DNA of 64,000 bases from Lysobacterales bacterium (GTDB lineage: Bacteria; Pseudomonadota; Gammaproteobacteria; Xanthomonadales; Xanthomonadaceae), in NCBI GenBank assembly GCA_016718605.1, contig JADKCY010000003.1, positions 372,001 through 436,000 of the forward strand, written 5' to 3'. The translations under genes were made by a program, and so were the position numbers. The notes beneath the pieces are model-generated. The model did not search any database and was not told the origin of the DNA. It was given only the letters and a program-made list of their open reading frames with translations. Positions 43,936 through 52,855 of the stretch are shown here, one piece after another (position 1 is the stretch's first letter; each line of letters starts with the position of its first letter).

Positions 43936-44486
43936 TGCCAAGGCTCCAGGGGTTCGCGCAAGCGCGCCAGCGCTCGCGACAGGTGGGTTTTCACGCTGCC
44001 TTCCGAACAGTCCATCGCGCGTGCTGTGTCGGCGACATCCAAGCCTTCCCAAATGCGCAACAAAAAGCACTGCCTTTGACGATGTGGCAACGTGCGCAGG
44101 GCAGCCTGCAAGGTGTCCAGCATCCCTTCATCGGCCATTCGACGCAGCGGACCCGGTTCGTGACAGTCGGCGACATTGGCCATCGGGTCAACATCGTCTT
44201 CGTCGTCCTGCGGTCTTAGCCAGCTCAACCAACGACCGCGCACAGTCTGCCGACGGTGATGATCGAGTATCCGGTTGTCCAACACACGATGAAACAGCGG
44301 CGGCCATTCCGCCTGGGGATGGCGGCCATACCGCCGGGCGAACGACATCATCGCGTCCTGCACGATATCCAGCGCGTCTTCGCGATGCCCACAAGACAAT
44401 TCCGCCATGCGTAGCGCGCGCCGCTCAACCTGACGCAGAAACGCATCCAGCGCGGCAACCCATTCGCGTTCGTCGGCATCGCTCAT
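43932..44486 (-). CDS. ECF-type RNA polymerase sigma factor
   Basis: 184 residues from the ATG at 44486 (MSDADEREW); the upstream in-frame part does not look like sigma sequence, although this start has a weak ribosome site. Region 2: EDALDIVQDAMMSFARRY and PPLFHRVLDNRILDHHRR. A ~40-residue acidic linker. Region 4: LRTLPHRQRQCFLLRIWEG and MDCSEGSVKTHLSRAL. It directs transcription of an unknown regulon and opens the four-gene operon running to 42601. Confidence 0.93.
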   Translation of the reverse strand: MSDADEREWVAALDAFLRQVERRALRMAELSCGHREDALDIVQDAMMSFARRYGRHPQAEWPPLFHRVLDNRILDHHRRQTVRGRWLSWLRPQDDEDDVDPMANVADCHEPGPLRRMADEGMLDTLQAALRTLPHRQRQCFLLRIWEGLDVADTARAMDCSEGSVKTHLSRALARLREPLEPWQ

Positions 44487-44637
44487 CGGTACAGGTTGGC
44501 CAATGCTGAAATCATCTGAAATGGTGGCAGAGCAGAGCATCAATTGTCCCTCGGCAGGCGTGCCTGATGGACACATACAACGCACGAGCGGCGGCTGGGT
44601 TGACAGCAACGAACCGTTGAACGATTTGCCAAATGCC

Positions 44638-45825
44638 TCACGTGCCCGCGGGCGTTCCGATGGCACCCGACCAGTCGGGCCAAACCCGCCGCAGCGGATC
44701 AAACTCCAGTGAGTGCATCTGCGCCGCGCGCCAGCCCAGTCCGGTAACCGCCATGACGCCGGTCTGCATCGGGTCGAGGTTCAGCGCGCGCTCAATTGCC
44801 ATTTCGTTGATCGCGGCAGTGAAGAAGCTGCCCAGTCCCAACTCGGTGGCGACGGCGTACTGCAGCATCGACAAATGACCGACATCGACGGTCACCGCAC
44901 GATAAGCCTTGGCGTGCTCGCGATACTTCCAGAACGTACGCTGAAAACGGCAGACCAAAAAGATCAGTACGGGTGCATCTTCGAACCAGGTTTGGTGCGC
45001 CACACAACGTGCGGCCAAGTCACGAGCCTCCTCACTCGACAATCCACGCAATGGCTCCAGCGCATGCGCCACGCAGTGGTAGTGGTACAAACCCGACGCC
45101 AGGCCGGCCACGTTCTGCGCCAGCACGAAGGCTTCCACCGGATGCAGGCCACCAGCAGACGGCACGAGCTTTTTCAGCGCGTGCAATCCCGACACTTCTG
45201 CCTCGGCCTGCACGCCGTAGACATGACCCAGCACGCTGGCGAGATCCTGCAAGGCAAGCGCACGCGTTCGATCAAAATTGCGGCAGGTGCTGCGCTGCTG
45301 CAATGACTTCGACAGCGAAGTGGATGCGGCATACGGCAAGGCCAAGCGCTGCGCTGGATCACCGCAGCTGAGATGCGAGTCAGGCACAGGACCGAACAAC
45401 GCTTCAAGCCCAGCCATACCACCCACGGCTTCGAGGCGGGCATCGGTCTCGCGCGAATCCACGTCGGACCAGCGGCACTGCCGATGCAACACGGCGGCCA
45501 GGGGATGCCAGGCGACATCCGCTGGCAATCTGTTGCCATCGTCATTCACTTCGCGAAGCAACCCTGCATCCAATAGCGCCTGACACTCGGCCTCACTGGC
45601 CGAACCCCTGAGCAGGTCGGGGGCTTGCGGTTCGCGTGGCGAGGCTCGGCCCAGCAGCGCCAACTGCGCATCCGTGAGGGCAAAGGCTCCATCGCGATGA
45701 GAGCACAACGCGCGCCAGACACGCCGCGTCACAAAGTTCGGCTGCCCGCGCAGCAGAGCTGCCTGATCAAGCTCGCGGACTTCCGCCGGTTCGATCAACA
45801 GATGAGGGCAACGCAACCACTGCAT
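44638..45825 (-). CDS. SagB/ThcOx-family dehydrogenase, peptide-maturation type
   Basis: 395 residues from the ATG at 45825, with AAGGATG upstream. FMN-dependent nitroreductase-fold dehydrogenase related to SagB, which oxidises azolines to azoles in thiazole/oxazole-modified peptides. Readable: RSTCRNFDRTRAL (FMN site), VPSAGGLHPVEAFVL and LYHYHCVAHALEPL, GLGSFFTAAINEMAIERAL, and the end VTGLGWRA. From memory it fits TIGR04511, a putative peptide maturation dehydrogenase usually found in Xanthomonadales beside a cyclase and a precursor peptide (TIGR04510, TIGR04509). Neither partner is seen here. Confidence 0.85.
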   Translation of the reverse strand: MQWLRCPHLLIEPAEVRELDQAALLRGQPNFVTRRVWRALCSHRDGAFALTDAQLALLGRASPREPQAPDLLRGSASEAECQALLDAGLLREVNDDGNRLPADVAWHPLAAVLHRQCRWSDVDSRETDARLEAVGGMAGLEALFGPVPDSHLSCGDPAQRLALPYAASTSLSKSLQQRSTCRNFDRTRALALQDLASVLGHVYGVQAEAEVSGLHALKKLVPSAGGLHPVEAFVLAQNVAGLASGLYHYHCVAHALEPLRGLSSEEARDLAARCVAHQTWFEDAPVLIFLVCRFQRTFWKYREHAKAYRAVTVDVGHLSMLQYAVATELGLGSFFTAAINEMAIERALNLDPMQTGVMAVTGLGWRAAQMHSLEFDPLRRVWPDWSGAIGTPAGT

Positions 45826-45956
45826 GAGGACATCCTTTTCAGCGGGAAAGCGAGCCCCAAGCCTGACGCGCGTGAACCGCACTGGCAAGCTTCAATGAAT
45901 TGTTGCCGCGAATCACGGCCGCGTTATCGCCAGACCCATGCGGCGAAAGTCATGCC

Positions 45957-46532
45957 TCAACGCCATGCCGCTCCAAGCAATCGACCCTGGCGCACCTCGA
46001 TTACCAACGTCAGCCCACGCGGCCCCGGATAGAGCCATTCCTGATGACGCAGGTCTTGCATCGACTGCGATCGATCATCGGCGGCAACAATCGTCTGACC
46101 AAGATCAAGGCGCTGACTGGGTAGTCCACAGCGGTGTGCGATCTCGCCAACCGTCTGATGCTTCTGCAGCGCGGTCAAACTGCAATCGCCCGCCACGCGC
46201 GGTCCGCCACGACGACCCAGATCGTCAATCGCCACAATCTGTCCCTGACGCGATCGGACGCGAAACAGAATGCGACCCGGACCCGGATCGAAATAGCGGT
46301 CCGACCATTCAACCGCTTGCCGCAGACTGCGCTGCGCATCAATCTGGCGATAGCTCAATTCGGTCCAATCGTCGACGTAGTAGGGCGCACCACAGAGCGC
46401 CTCCGCCTGCGTTTCCCAGTCACCAACCTTCAGGATGCGCCCGTGACAGCGGTGCGTATCCATGGCGCTGGCGAGCGTAGAAGCCCCTACCAGCAAGACG
46501 CTGACGAGCCAACGCAAAATGCCTGATGACAT
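45957..46532 (-). CDS. Secreted DUF2845 protein
   Basis: 191 residues from the ATG at 46532 (GTGGGG upstream). Signal peptide ILRWLVSVLLVGASTLASA. Two DUF2845-like modules: the first with HRCHGRILKVGDWETQAEALCG, the second with GDCSLTALQKHQTVGEIAHRCG, each with a Cys pair. The second ends in a strand-rich part with WLYPGPRGLTLVIEV. The family is exported and uncharacterised. Confidence 0.88.
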   Translation of the reverse strand: MSSGILRWLVSVLLVGASTLASAMDTHRCHGRILKVGDWETQAEALCGAPYYVDDWTELSYRQIDAQRSLRQAVEWSDRYFDPGPGRILFRVRSRQGQIVAIDDLGRRGGPRVAGDCSLTALQKHQTVGEIAHRCGLPSQRLDLGQTIVAADDRSQSMQDLRHQEWLYPGPRGLTLVIEVRQGRLLGAAWR

Positions 46533-46668
46533 GTGCCCCACTCCGTCAGTGACCAACGCAGAAGTGTAGTCGCCAACTGACCTTCATTCGCCACTGCTTT
46601 CTGAAGATGCGTTTCCGTATCCCAACAAGGGATCGTGTTGTTTGCAAATGGCACATTTCAACATCGCG

Positions 46669-47544
46669 CTAGTCATACAGCGCGGCAAATCCGCCGGCAT
46701 CGACAGCCGACATGCCACGTGCCTGAAATGCGGCCCACATCGGCTGCCAGCGCTGCGCATCACGTACCAATGGTGCGACTAGTCGCGGACAGGTATCGCG
46801 CAAAATGGCGTCCATCAGCGCATCGGGTGTCGTCTTCGAGTAGGCATACCATGTCCGTGCGGCAAAGGTCGGATCGTCAATGCAGGCGCGCGCACCTCGA
46901 CTGATCAATGTGCGCAAGGTCTCGATCACCTCCGCATGCTCGGCCAAGAATGCCGAATTGGTGAACAGTTCCAGTGCACTGAAGTTGGGGAAGTCGCCCA
47001 TCGCGGCGGTCACGAAGACCACGTCCAATTTGGCCGCACGCGCCTCAACGCCTTCAAAGTTGGCGAAGCACAACCATGCGCCGTCAAATCCGTTCTGCAT
47101 GTTCTCCAAATGCATGAAGCCCGCGCTCTCGACAGCAATGGCGTCGGCACCAATCTCGCAGCCCTGGCGACGCGCCCAATTGCCCAGAATCTCGCGGGCG
47201 ATGGCGTCGGTGACACCACCGGCCACAGGCGATGCCAAGCGAATTCGTTCACCGGAGAGCAAACGCTCTGCACTCGCCCGATGCAGGATGACGCCACCCT
47301 CTGTTTCGAAAAAGCAACCCAGCGCGCGCAATCCGGGGCGTTGGGTATCGACCATGTGCAACGGCTCGTTGCAGGCCAATGCAATCTGGCCGGCCGCCAC
47401 CGCAGCCAGTCCATCGTAGTGGTCGTCTGGCTGCACCAAGCTGAGGTCAAGGCCTGCTGCGTGATACCAGCCTTCGGTGATACCGACAATCAATGGCAGG
47501 TGATCGGGGTTGAGAAACCACTCCAGTGCGATCTGAATCTTCAT
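46669..47544 (-). CDS. NMT1/THI5-like periplasmic-type binding protein
   Basis: 291 residues; no signal peptide, unlike most ABC binding proteins. The opening IALEWFLNPDHLPLIVGITEGWY and the phrase AAVAAGQIALAC match the THI5/NMT1 fold, whose members bind hydroxymethylpyrimidine or other aromatic ligands. No ABC permease or ATPase is nearby. It could be an orphan binding protein or an enzyme of pyrimidine metabolism. A palindrome GTGATCAC lies about 120 bp upstream. Confidence 0.85.
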   Translation of the reverse strand: MKIQIALEWFLNPDHLPLIVGITEGWYHAAGLDLSLVQPDDHYDGLAAVAAGQIALACNEPLHMVDTQRPGLRALGCFFETEGGVILHRASAERLLSGERIRLASPVAGGVTDAIAREILGNWARRQGCEIGADAIAVESAGFMHLENMQNGFDGAWLCFANFEGVEARAAKLDVVFVTAAMGDFPNFSALELFTNSAFLAEHAEVIETLRTLISRGARACIDDPTFAARTWYAYSKTTPDALMDAILRDTCPRLVAPLVRDAQRWQPMWAAFQARGMSAVDAGGFAALYD

Positions 47545-47733
47545 GGCGAGAGCCCTTGTCGAGTAATTCGGTGCGCACGCCGGTGGGTACGCTATCCGCG
47601 TGCGCGATGACTTGGCGGTGATGAAATATGGCGCTTGCGCTCACAAAAGTGATCACATTTCGAAGAGGAGCACGCGCACAGACAGCGGGTTCCCCAAGCC
47701 AAATGGGCCAGTGGTCACACTGCATTTTCGCGA

Positions 47734-50325
47734 TCATCCAGTCAACAACTCGCGCAACCGATAGATCTCCTCCAGCGCTTCCCGCGGGGTGAGTTGATCC
47801 GGATCGATATCCGCCAATGCCTCCCTGACTGCGTCCACCTGCGGGTTACTTGCCTTGCAGGTTTCAGGCGGGCTTGGCGGTGCGTCGAAAAGCGAAAGTT
47901 GTGGCACGGCGGGCGCTGGATACGCAGGACGTTCAAGTTCGGCGAGATAGTGACGCGCCGCGCTGACAACGGACTTTGGCAGTCCCGCCAGTGCGGCGAC
48001 CTGCAGGCCGAAGCTGCGGTTAGCAGGTCCCTCCTTGACCGTATGCATGAAATAGAGGCGGTCGCCGTGCTCAACCGCATCCAGATGCACGTTGACAATG
48101 CCTGGCACGTCACGCGCCAGCGTGGTCAATTCGAAGTAATGCGTCGCGAACAGGGTATACGCCCGATTCACGCGCGCCAGTTGTAACGCACACGCCTTGG
48201 CCAGCGCCAAGCCGTCGTAGGTGGATGTGCCACGACCAATTTCATCCATCAGCACCAAGCTGTGGGCGCTGGCACTGTGCAGAATGCTGGCGGTTTCGGT
48301 CATCTCGACCATGAAAGTAGACTGCCCGCGCGCCAGATCATCTCCCGCGCCGATGCGAGTGAGAATGCGGTCGATGGGGCCGATGCGTGCACTGCTGGCC
48401 GGCACGAAGCTGCCAATATGGGCCAGCAGAACAATCAAAGCGGTCTGCCGCATGTAGGTGGACTTGCCGCCCATGTTCGGGCCGGTGATCACCAGCATCC
48501 GGCGCTGCGCATCAAAGCGCACGTCATTGGGTTCGAAAGGCGTGTCCAACACCGACTCGACCACCGGATGCCGACCACGACCGATTTCGATGCCGGGTGC
48601 GTCAGTAAGCTCCGGCGCCGCCCAATCCAGTGCGCGGGCGCGTTCAGCGAAGCCACACAACACGTCGACTTCACAAACCGCTTCGGCGAAGCGCTTGAGT
48701 GGCGTGAGTACCGTGTTCAGCGCATCCAGCAAGCCCTCCCAGAGCAACCGTTCGCGCTGCAAGGCGCGCTCGCGGGCCGACAGCACCTTGTCCTCGAATT
48801 GCTTAAGCTCCTCAGTGATGTAGCGCTCGGCGTTGGCCAAAGTCTGCCGACGCGTGTACCGGGTCGGCGCACGCTCGGCCAGCGACTTGCTGATTTCGAT
48901 GTAGTAGCCATGCACGCGGTTGTAGCCGACTTTGAGACTGGCGATGCCACTGGCATCGCGCTCGCGCGCTTCGAGGTCAAGCAGAAACTGATCGGCATTG
49001 GTCGCCAGTTGGCGCAACTCATCGAGTTCGCCATCGTAGCCATCGGCGATCACTCCACCATCGCGCAGCAGCACCGGCGGATGCGGCAGGATTGCGCGTT
49101 GCAGCAACGCCGCGCTGTCGCGGTGCTCGCCAAGTTCCTGCGCCAACGCGGCGATGCGTGGCGAGTCAACGACGCTCAATGCCTCGCGCAAGATCGGTGC
49201 TGCGAGCAGTGCATCACGCAAGGTGGACAGATCGCGCGGCCGTGCCGAGCGCAGCGCGATGCGTGTCAGGATTCGCTCGACATCGCCAAGGCCCCGCAGT
49301 GCTTCACGCATTGACTCGCCATGGCTGGATTCCAGCAGTTGCGCCACGGCATGATGACGCTGGCGCAACACCGCCTGATCCCTCAAAGGCCGATGCAACC
49401 AGCGCCGCAACAGGCGTCCGCCCATGGGCGTACAGGTGCTGTCCAACACGCCCAATAGCGTGTGTTGGGTGCGACCTTCGGCATGTTGATCGAGCTCCAG
49501 ATGCCGGCGCGTGGCAGCATTCATCGCGATGGTATCGTCCGGCGATTCCGCCGCCAGACTCTGCAGATGCGGCAAGGATTGCTTCTGCGTCTCCTCTATG
49601 TAGCCAAGCAAGGCTCCGGCCGCCGCGATGGCCGTGGGCAAGTGCGCCACACCGAAGCTGGACAGGTCCTTGGTCGCGAAGAAGCGGCACAAGGCGCGCT
49701 GCGCCGAGTCGGCATCAAACAGCCACGGTGCGCGCCGTCGCATGCCAGCGCGATGCACAAAGACCTCGGGCCAGCCATCGTCATCTGGTAGCAACAGTTC
49801 GGCGGGCTCCAGCCGCGCCAATTCGGCGAGCAAGGCATCGCTATCAGCCACTTCGCTGACCCGGAAGCGCCCACCTGCCAGATCGGCCCAGGCCAGCCCA
49901 AAACCGGACTTGCCACGCGCCACCGCCATCAGCAGGGTGTCGCGACGTTCCTGCAGCAGGGCTTCGTCCGTCACTGTGCCCGGTGTGACGATGCGCACCA
50001 CCTTGCGTTCGACCAGACCTTTGGCCAAGGCGGGATCACCGATCTGCTCACAGATCGCCACCGACTCACCGAGCGCAACCAAACGCGCCAGATAACCTTC
50101 GTAAGCGTGCACTGGCACACCCGCCATTGGAATGGGTTGCCCGGCTGAACTGCCCCGTTGGGTAAGGGTGATATCCAGCAAACGCGCCGCTTTTCGGGCG
50201 TCGTCATAGAACAGCTCGTAAAAATCGCCCATGCGAAAAAACAGCAGGATGTCCGGATACTCCGCCTTGGCGGCGAAGAACTGCTTCATCAGCGGGGTAT
50301 GTTCGACAGGTGTGGCAGTGGACAT
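47734..50325 (-). CDS. mutS: DNA mismatch repair protein MutS
   Basis: 863 residues from the ATG at 50325 (MSTATPVEHTPLMKQF); an upstream ATG at 50364 is possible. The mismatch-reading Phe-x-Glu lies in FFRMGDFYELFY. Connector, lever and clamp domains follow; the ATPase has Walker A ITGPNMGGKSTYMRQ, ABC signature region DLARGQSTFMVEMTETA and Walker B SLVLMDEIGRGTSTYDG. The C-terminal helix pair for tetramerisation is present. No mutL in the window. Confidence 0.97.
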   Translation of the reverse strand: MSTATPVEHTPLMKQFFAAKAEYPDILLFFRMGDFYELFYDDARKAARLLDITLTQRGSSAGQPIPMAGVPVHAYEGYLARLVALGESVAICEQIGDPALAKGLVERKVVRIVTPGTVTDEALLQERRDTLLMAVARGKSGFGLAWADLAGGRFRVSEVADSDALLAELARLEPAELLLPDDDGWPEVFVHRAGMRRRAPWLFDADSAQRALCRFFATKDLSSFGVAHLPTAIAAAGALLGYIEETQKQSLPHLQSLAAESPDDTIAMNAATRRHLELDQHAEGRTQHTLLGVLDSTCTPMGGRLLRRWLHRPLRDQAVLRQRHHAVAQLLESSHGESMREALRGLGDVERILTRIALRSARPRDLSTLRDALLAAPILREALSVVDSPRIAALAQELGEHRDSAALLQRAILPHPPVLLRDGGVIADGYDGELDELRQLATNADQFLLDLEARERDASGIASLKVGYNRVHGYYIEISKSLAERAPTRYTRRQTLANAERYITEELKQFEDKVLSARERALQRERLLWEGLLDALNTVLTPLKRFAEAVCEVDVLCGFAERARALDWAAPELTDAPGIEIGRGRHPVVESVLDTPFEPNDVRFDAQRRMLVITGPNMGGKSTYMRQTALIVLLAHIGSFVPASSARIGPIDRILTRIGAGDDLARGQSTFMVEMTETASILHSASAHSLVLMDEIGRGTSTYDGLALAKACALQLARVNRAYTLFATHYFELTTLARDVPGIVNVHLDAVEHGDRLYFMHTVKEGPANRSFGLQVAALAGLPKSVVSAARHYLAELERPAYPAPAVPQLSLFDAPPSPPETCKASNPQVDAVREALADIDPDQLTPREALEEIYRLRELLTG

Positions 50326-50419
50326 GGGGAATCTGTCAGAGATGAGCGCACAGTGTATCGACATGCTCCAGCAGGATCGCTGTTAGGCTTGATGCATCGA
50401 CATTGACCATGGATCGACC

Positions 50420-50935
50420 ATGCGCATCTCCGACCCCACAACCTTGCCCAGCGATGATGACTTGTATGCCTTGTCCAGCACCGTCGGCGTCCGGCTGACC
50501 GCAGAGCATCTTTCGCTGGTGACCGCTGAAAGCTGCACGGGCGGCTGGATCGCCAAAGCCATAACTGACGTGCCCGGCTGTTCCGCATGGTTTGAATGTG
50601 GGATCGCGGCCTACAGCTACGAGGCCAAACAGGCACTTCTGGGCGTGCGTCCGGAGATTCTCCACAAGCAGGGTGCAGTCAGTGAGGAAACGGTGTTGGA
50701 AATGGTCTCAGGCGCACTGATCCATGCGGGCGCAACTGTCGCCGTGGCGGTGACTGGCATTGCTGGCCCCAGTGGCGGCACGCCAGACAAACCGGTCGGC
50801 ACGGTATGGCTGGCATGGAAACGACGCGGCGGATATCCGGTAGCCGAGTTGCACCAGTTTGCGGGTGACCGCGACGCGATCCGACGGCAAACGGTGGATG
50901 TTGCCCTGCGCGGGCTACTGCGACTGATCGACTGA
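50420..50935 (+). CDS. pncC: Nicotinamide-nucleotide amidohydrolase (CinA C-terminal family)
   Basis: 171 residues, the stand-alone CinA C-terminal domain. Deamidates NMN to nicotinate mononucleotide. Marks: TAESCTGGWIAKAITDVPG, FECGIAAYSYEAKQ, and VAVTGIAGPSGGTPDKPVGTV. It lies between mutS and lexA-recA, a common place for this gene in proteobacteria. Confidence 0.93.
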   Translation: MRISDPTTLPSDDDLYALSSTVGVRLTAEHLSLVTAESCTGGWIAKAITDVPGCSAWFECGIAAYSYEAKQALLGVRPEILHKQGAVSEETVLEMVSGALIHAGATVAVAVTGIAGPSGGTPDKPVGTVWLAWKRRGGYPVAELHQFAGDRDAIRRQTVDVALRGLLRLID

Positions 50936-50963
50936 CGAGCGATTTCATTCCTGGAATCGCCTC

Positions 50964-50991
50964 TTGCGGAAAAATTCATTAGTAGTAATAC
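50964..50991 (+). promoter_or_regulatory. Likely lexA promoter
   Basis: TTGCGG (50964-50969), 16 bp, TAATAC (50986-50991). The -10 box sits inside the LexA operator. Expected transcription start is within 1-2 bases of the lexA ATG. Confidence 0.5.
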
Positions 50992-50994
50992 TAC
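50979..50994. promoter_or_regulatory. LexA operator (SOS box)
   Basis: TTAGTAGTAATACTAC fits TTAG-N6-TACTA, the LexA-binding sequence described for Xanthomonas and Xylella. It ends 5 bp before the lexA start codon, so LexA would block its own promoter. Confidence 0.9.
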
Positions 50995-50998
50995 CCAC

Positions 50999-51652
50999 AT
51001 GGATTTGACCGATACCCAGCACGCCATCCTGCACTTTCTTGCCGAGCGCATCGAAGCCGAGGGCATGCCACCCACTCAGACCGAAATATCCCGCGCATTC
51101 GGCTTCAAGAGCCTGCGCGCTGCGCAATATCACCTCGAAGCGCTTGAGGCGGCCGGCGCCATCGAACGCCTGCCAGGACGCGCACGCGCTATTCGCGTAC
51201 TACATTCCCCGGAACTGCGCGAAGAAAGTCGCAGGCCACTGACGTCGAGTGCAGAGGGCATTCTGCTGGCCGTCCTTGGAAACGTTGCTGCTGGTCTGCC
51301 CATCGGCTCCGGGGCGGCCGAGCATGCCGAAGCAGAGCGTCATCTGTTGATCGACGCCAGCCTGTTTCGCCCGAACCCGGACTACCTGCTGCGTGTTCGT
51401 GGCGACTCGATGCGTGATGAAGGCATTCTGGAAGGCGACCTGATCGGGGTACGCCGTACACAGGAGGCGCATCACGGACAAATTGTGATCGCACGTATTG
51501 ATGGCGAGATCACGGTCAAGGAACTCAGTCTGCGCGGCGAGCGCCTGCGCCTACTGCCGCGCAATGCCTGGCACGATCCCATCGAAGTGAAACCGGACCA
51601 GGATTTCGCCATTGAGGGCATCTATTGCGGCCTGTTGAGACCGCAAACATGA
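50999..51652 (+). CDS. lexA: LexA repressor
   Basis: 217 residues. N-terminal winged helix with TQTEISRAFGFKSLRAAQYHLEAL; cleavage site Ala-Gly in NVAAGLPIG; catalytic Ser in VRGDSMRDEGILEGD and Lys in ITVKELSLRG. Self-cleaves when RecA filaments form. No ribosome site is visible before the ATG at 50999, and the predicted promoter leaves almost no leader. The operator in front shows autoregulation. Confidence 0.97.
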   Translation: MDLTDTQHAILHFLAERIEAEGMPPTQTEISRAFGFKSLRAAQYHLEALEAAGAIERLPGRARAIRVLHSPELREESRRPLTSSAEGILLAVLGNVAAGLPIGSGAAEHAEAERHLLIDASLFRPNPDYLLRVRGDSMRDEGILEGDLIGVRRTQEAHHGQIVIARIDGEITVKELSLRGERLRLLPRNAWHDPIEVKPDQDFAIEGIYCGLLRPQT

Positions 51653-51744
51653 GCCCTGCGCAGAAAACTCCTACGTGCATTTGCGTGCTCGACCGATGGC
51701 AGGCTGCCAAGCGAATTTGCAGCATTTCTCCACCCGACCGGCGT

Positions 51745-51763
51745 TGTCTCACCTACTGAGACA
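51745..51763. promoter_or_regulatory. Inverted repeat upstream of recA
   Basis: TGTCTCACCTACTGAGACA: perfect 7-bp arms around CCTAC, 49 bp before the recA ATG. It is not the TTAG-N6-TACTA LexA box. No T-run follows, so a terminator of lexA is unlikely. Possibly an operator for recA. Confidence 0.4.
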
Positions 51764-51812
51764 GACCTGCCGCACGCTGTATCCACACCAACGCTCAATC
51801 GAGGACTAACCC

Positions 51813-52844
51813 ATGGATGACAACAAGAAACGCGCCCTGTCTGCAGCGCTGTCGCAAATCGAAAAACAGTTCGGCAAAGGGGCTGTCATGCGCATGGGCG
51901 ACCAAGCGATCGAAAAGGCCGAAGTCATCGGCACGGGCTCGCTGATGTTGGACATCGCGCTGGGAATTGGCGGTTTGCCCAAAGGACGCGTGGTCGAGAT
52001 TTACGGCCCAGAGTCGTCGGGCAAAACCACACTGACCTTGCAGGCCATTGCCGAATGCCAAAAGCTTGGTGGCACTGCCGCCTTCGTGGATGCCGAGCAC
52101 GCGCTGGATCCCGGCTATGCACAGAAGCTTGGCGTGAATGTTGACGACCTGTTGGTGAGCCAGCCCGACACCGGCGAACAGGCCTTGGAGATCGCCGACA
52201 TGCTGGTGCGCTCGAATGCGGTGGATATGGTGGTGGTCGACTCGGTGGCCGCGCTGACACCCAAAGCTGAAATCGAAGGCGACATGGGCGATCAGTTACC
52301 CGGCCTGCAGGCACGCTTGATGAGTCAGGCCTTGCGTAAGCTGACCGGCAATATCAAACGCAGCAATTGCCTGGTGATTTTCATCAACCAGTTGCGCATG
52401 AAGATTGGCGTGATGATGCCCGGACAAAGCCCAGAAACCACCACCGGCGGCAACGCGCTCAAGTTTTACGCCTCGGTACGCCTGGATATCCGTCGCATTG
52501 GTGCGATCAAGAAGGGCGATGAAATCATCGGCAATCAGACCAAGATCAAGGTCGTCAAAAACAAGATGGCGCCACCGTTCAAGCAGGTGGTGACCGAGAT
52601 TCTTTATGGCGAAGGCATCAGTCGCGAAGGCGAGCTGATCGACATGGGTGTCGAGGCCAAGTTGGTCGAGAAATCCGGCGCTTGGTACAGCTACGGCACC
52701 GAACGCATCGGACAAGGCAAGGAAAACGCTCGCCAGTGGCTGAAAGACAACCGTGCAGCGGCCGCAGAACTGGAAGCCAAGTTGCGAGAGCAGTTTGCGC
52801 CTGCCGTCGTCGTTGCTGACGCTGAAGACACGGCGGAAGACTGA
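51813..52844 (+). CDS. recA: Recombinase RecA
   Basis: 343 residues; GAGGA before the ATG. Walker A GPESSGKTT, L1/L2 loops (LMSQALRKLTGNIKRSN and GVMMPGQSPETTTGGNALKFYASVRLD) and an acidic C-terminus (ADAEDTAED). Catalyses strand exchange and triggers LexA cleavage. 160 bp after lexA; followed 11 bp later by recX. Confidence 0.98.
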   Translation: MDDNKKRALSAALSQIEKQFGKGAVMRMGDQAIEKAEVIGTGSLMLDIALGIGGLPKGRVVEIYGPESSGKTTLTLQAIAECQKLGGTAAFVDAEHALDPGYAQKLGVNVDDLLVSQPDTGEQALEIADMLVRSNAVDMVVVDSVAALTPKAEIEGDMGDQLPGLQARLMSQALRKLTGNIKRSNCLVIFINQLRMKIGVMMPGQSPETTTGGNALKFYASVRLDIRRIGAIKKGDEIIGNQTKIKVVKNKMAPPFKQVVTEILYGEGISREGELIDMGVEAKLVEKSGAWYSYGTERIGQGKENARQWLKDNRAAAAELEAKLREQFAPAVVVADAEDTAED

Positions 52845-52855
52845 GCGATCTAGGG

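Noticed and set aside
47650..47668. Possible CRP site before the NMT1/THI5-like gene (GTGATCAC with A/T flanks)
   Set aside because: The palindrome is real, but the half-site spacing does not fit TGTGA-N6-TCACA, so no regulator was assigned.
47545..47733. TPP riboswitch upstream of the THI5-like gene
   Set aside because: No CTGAGA core or matching stems were found in the leader.
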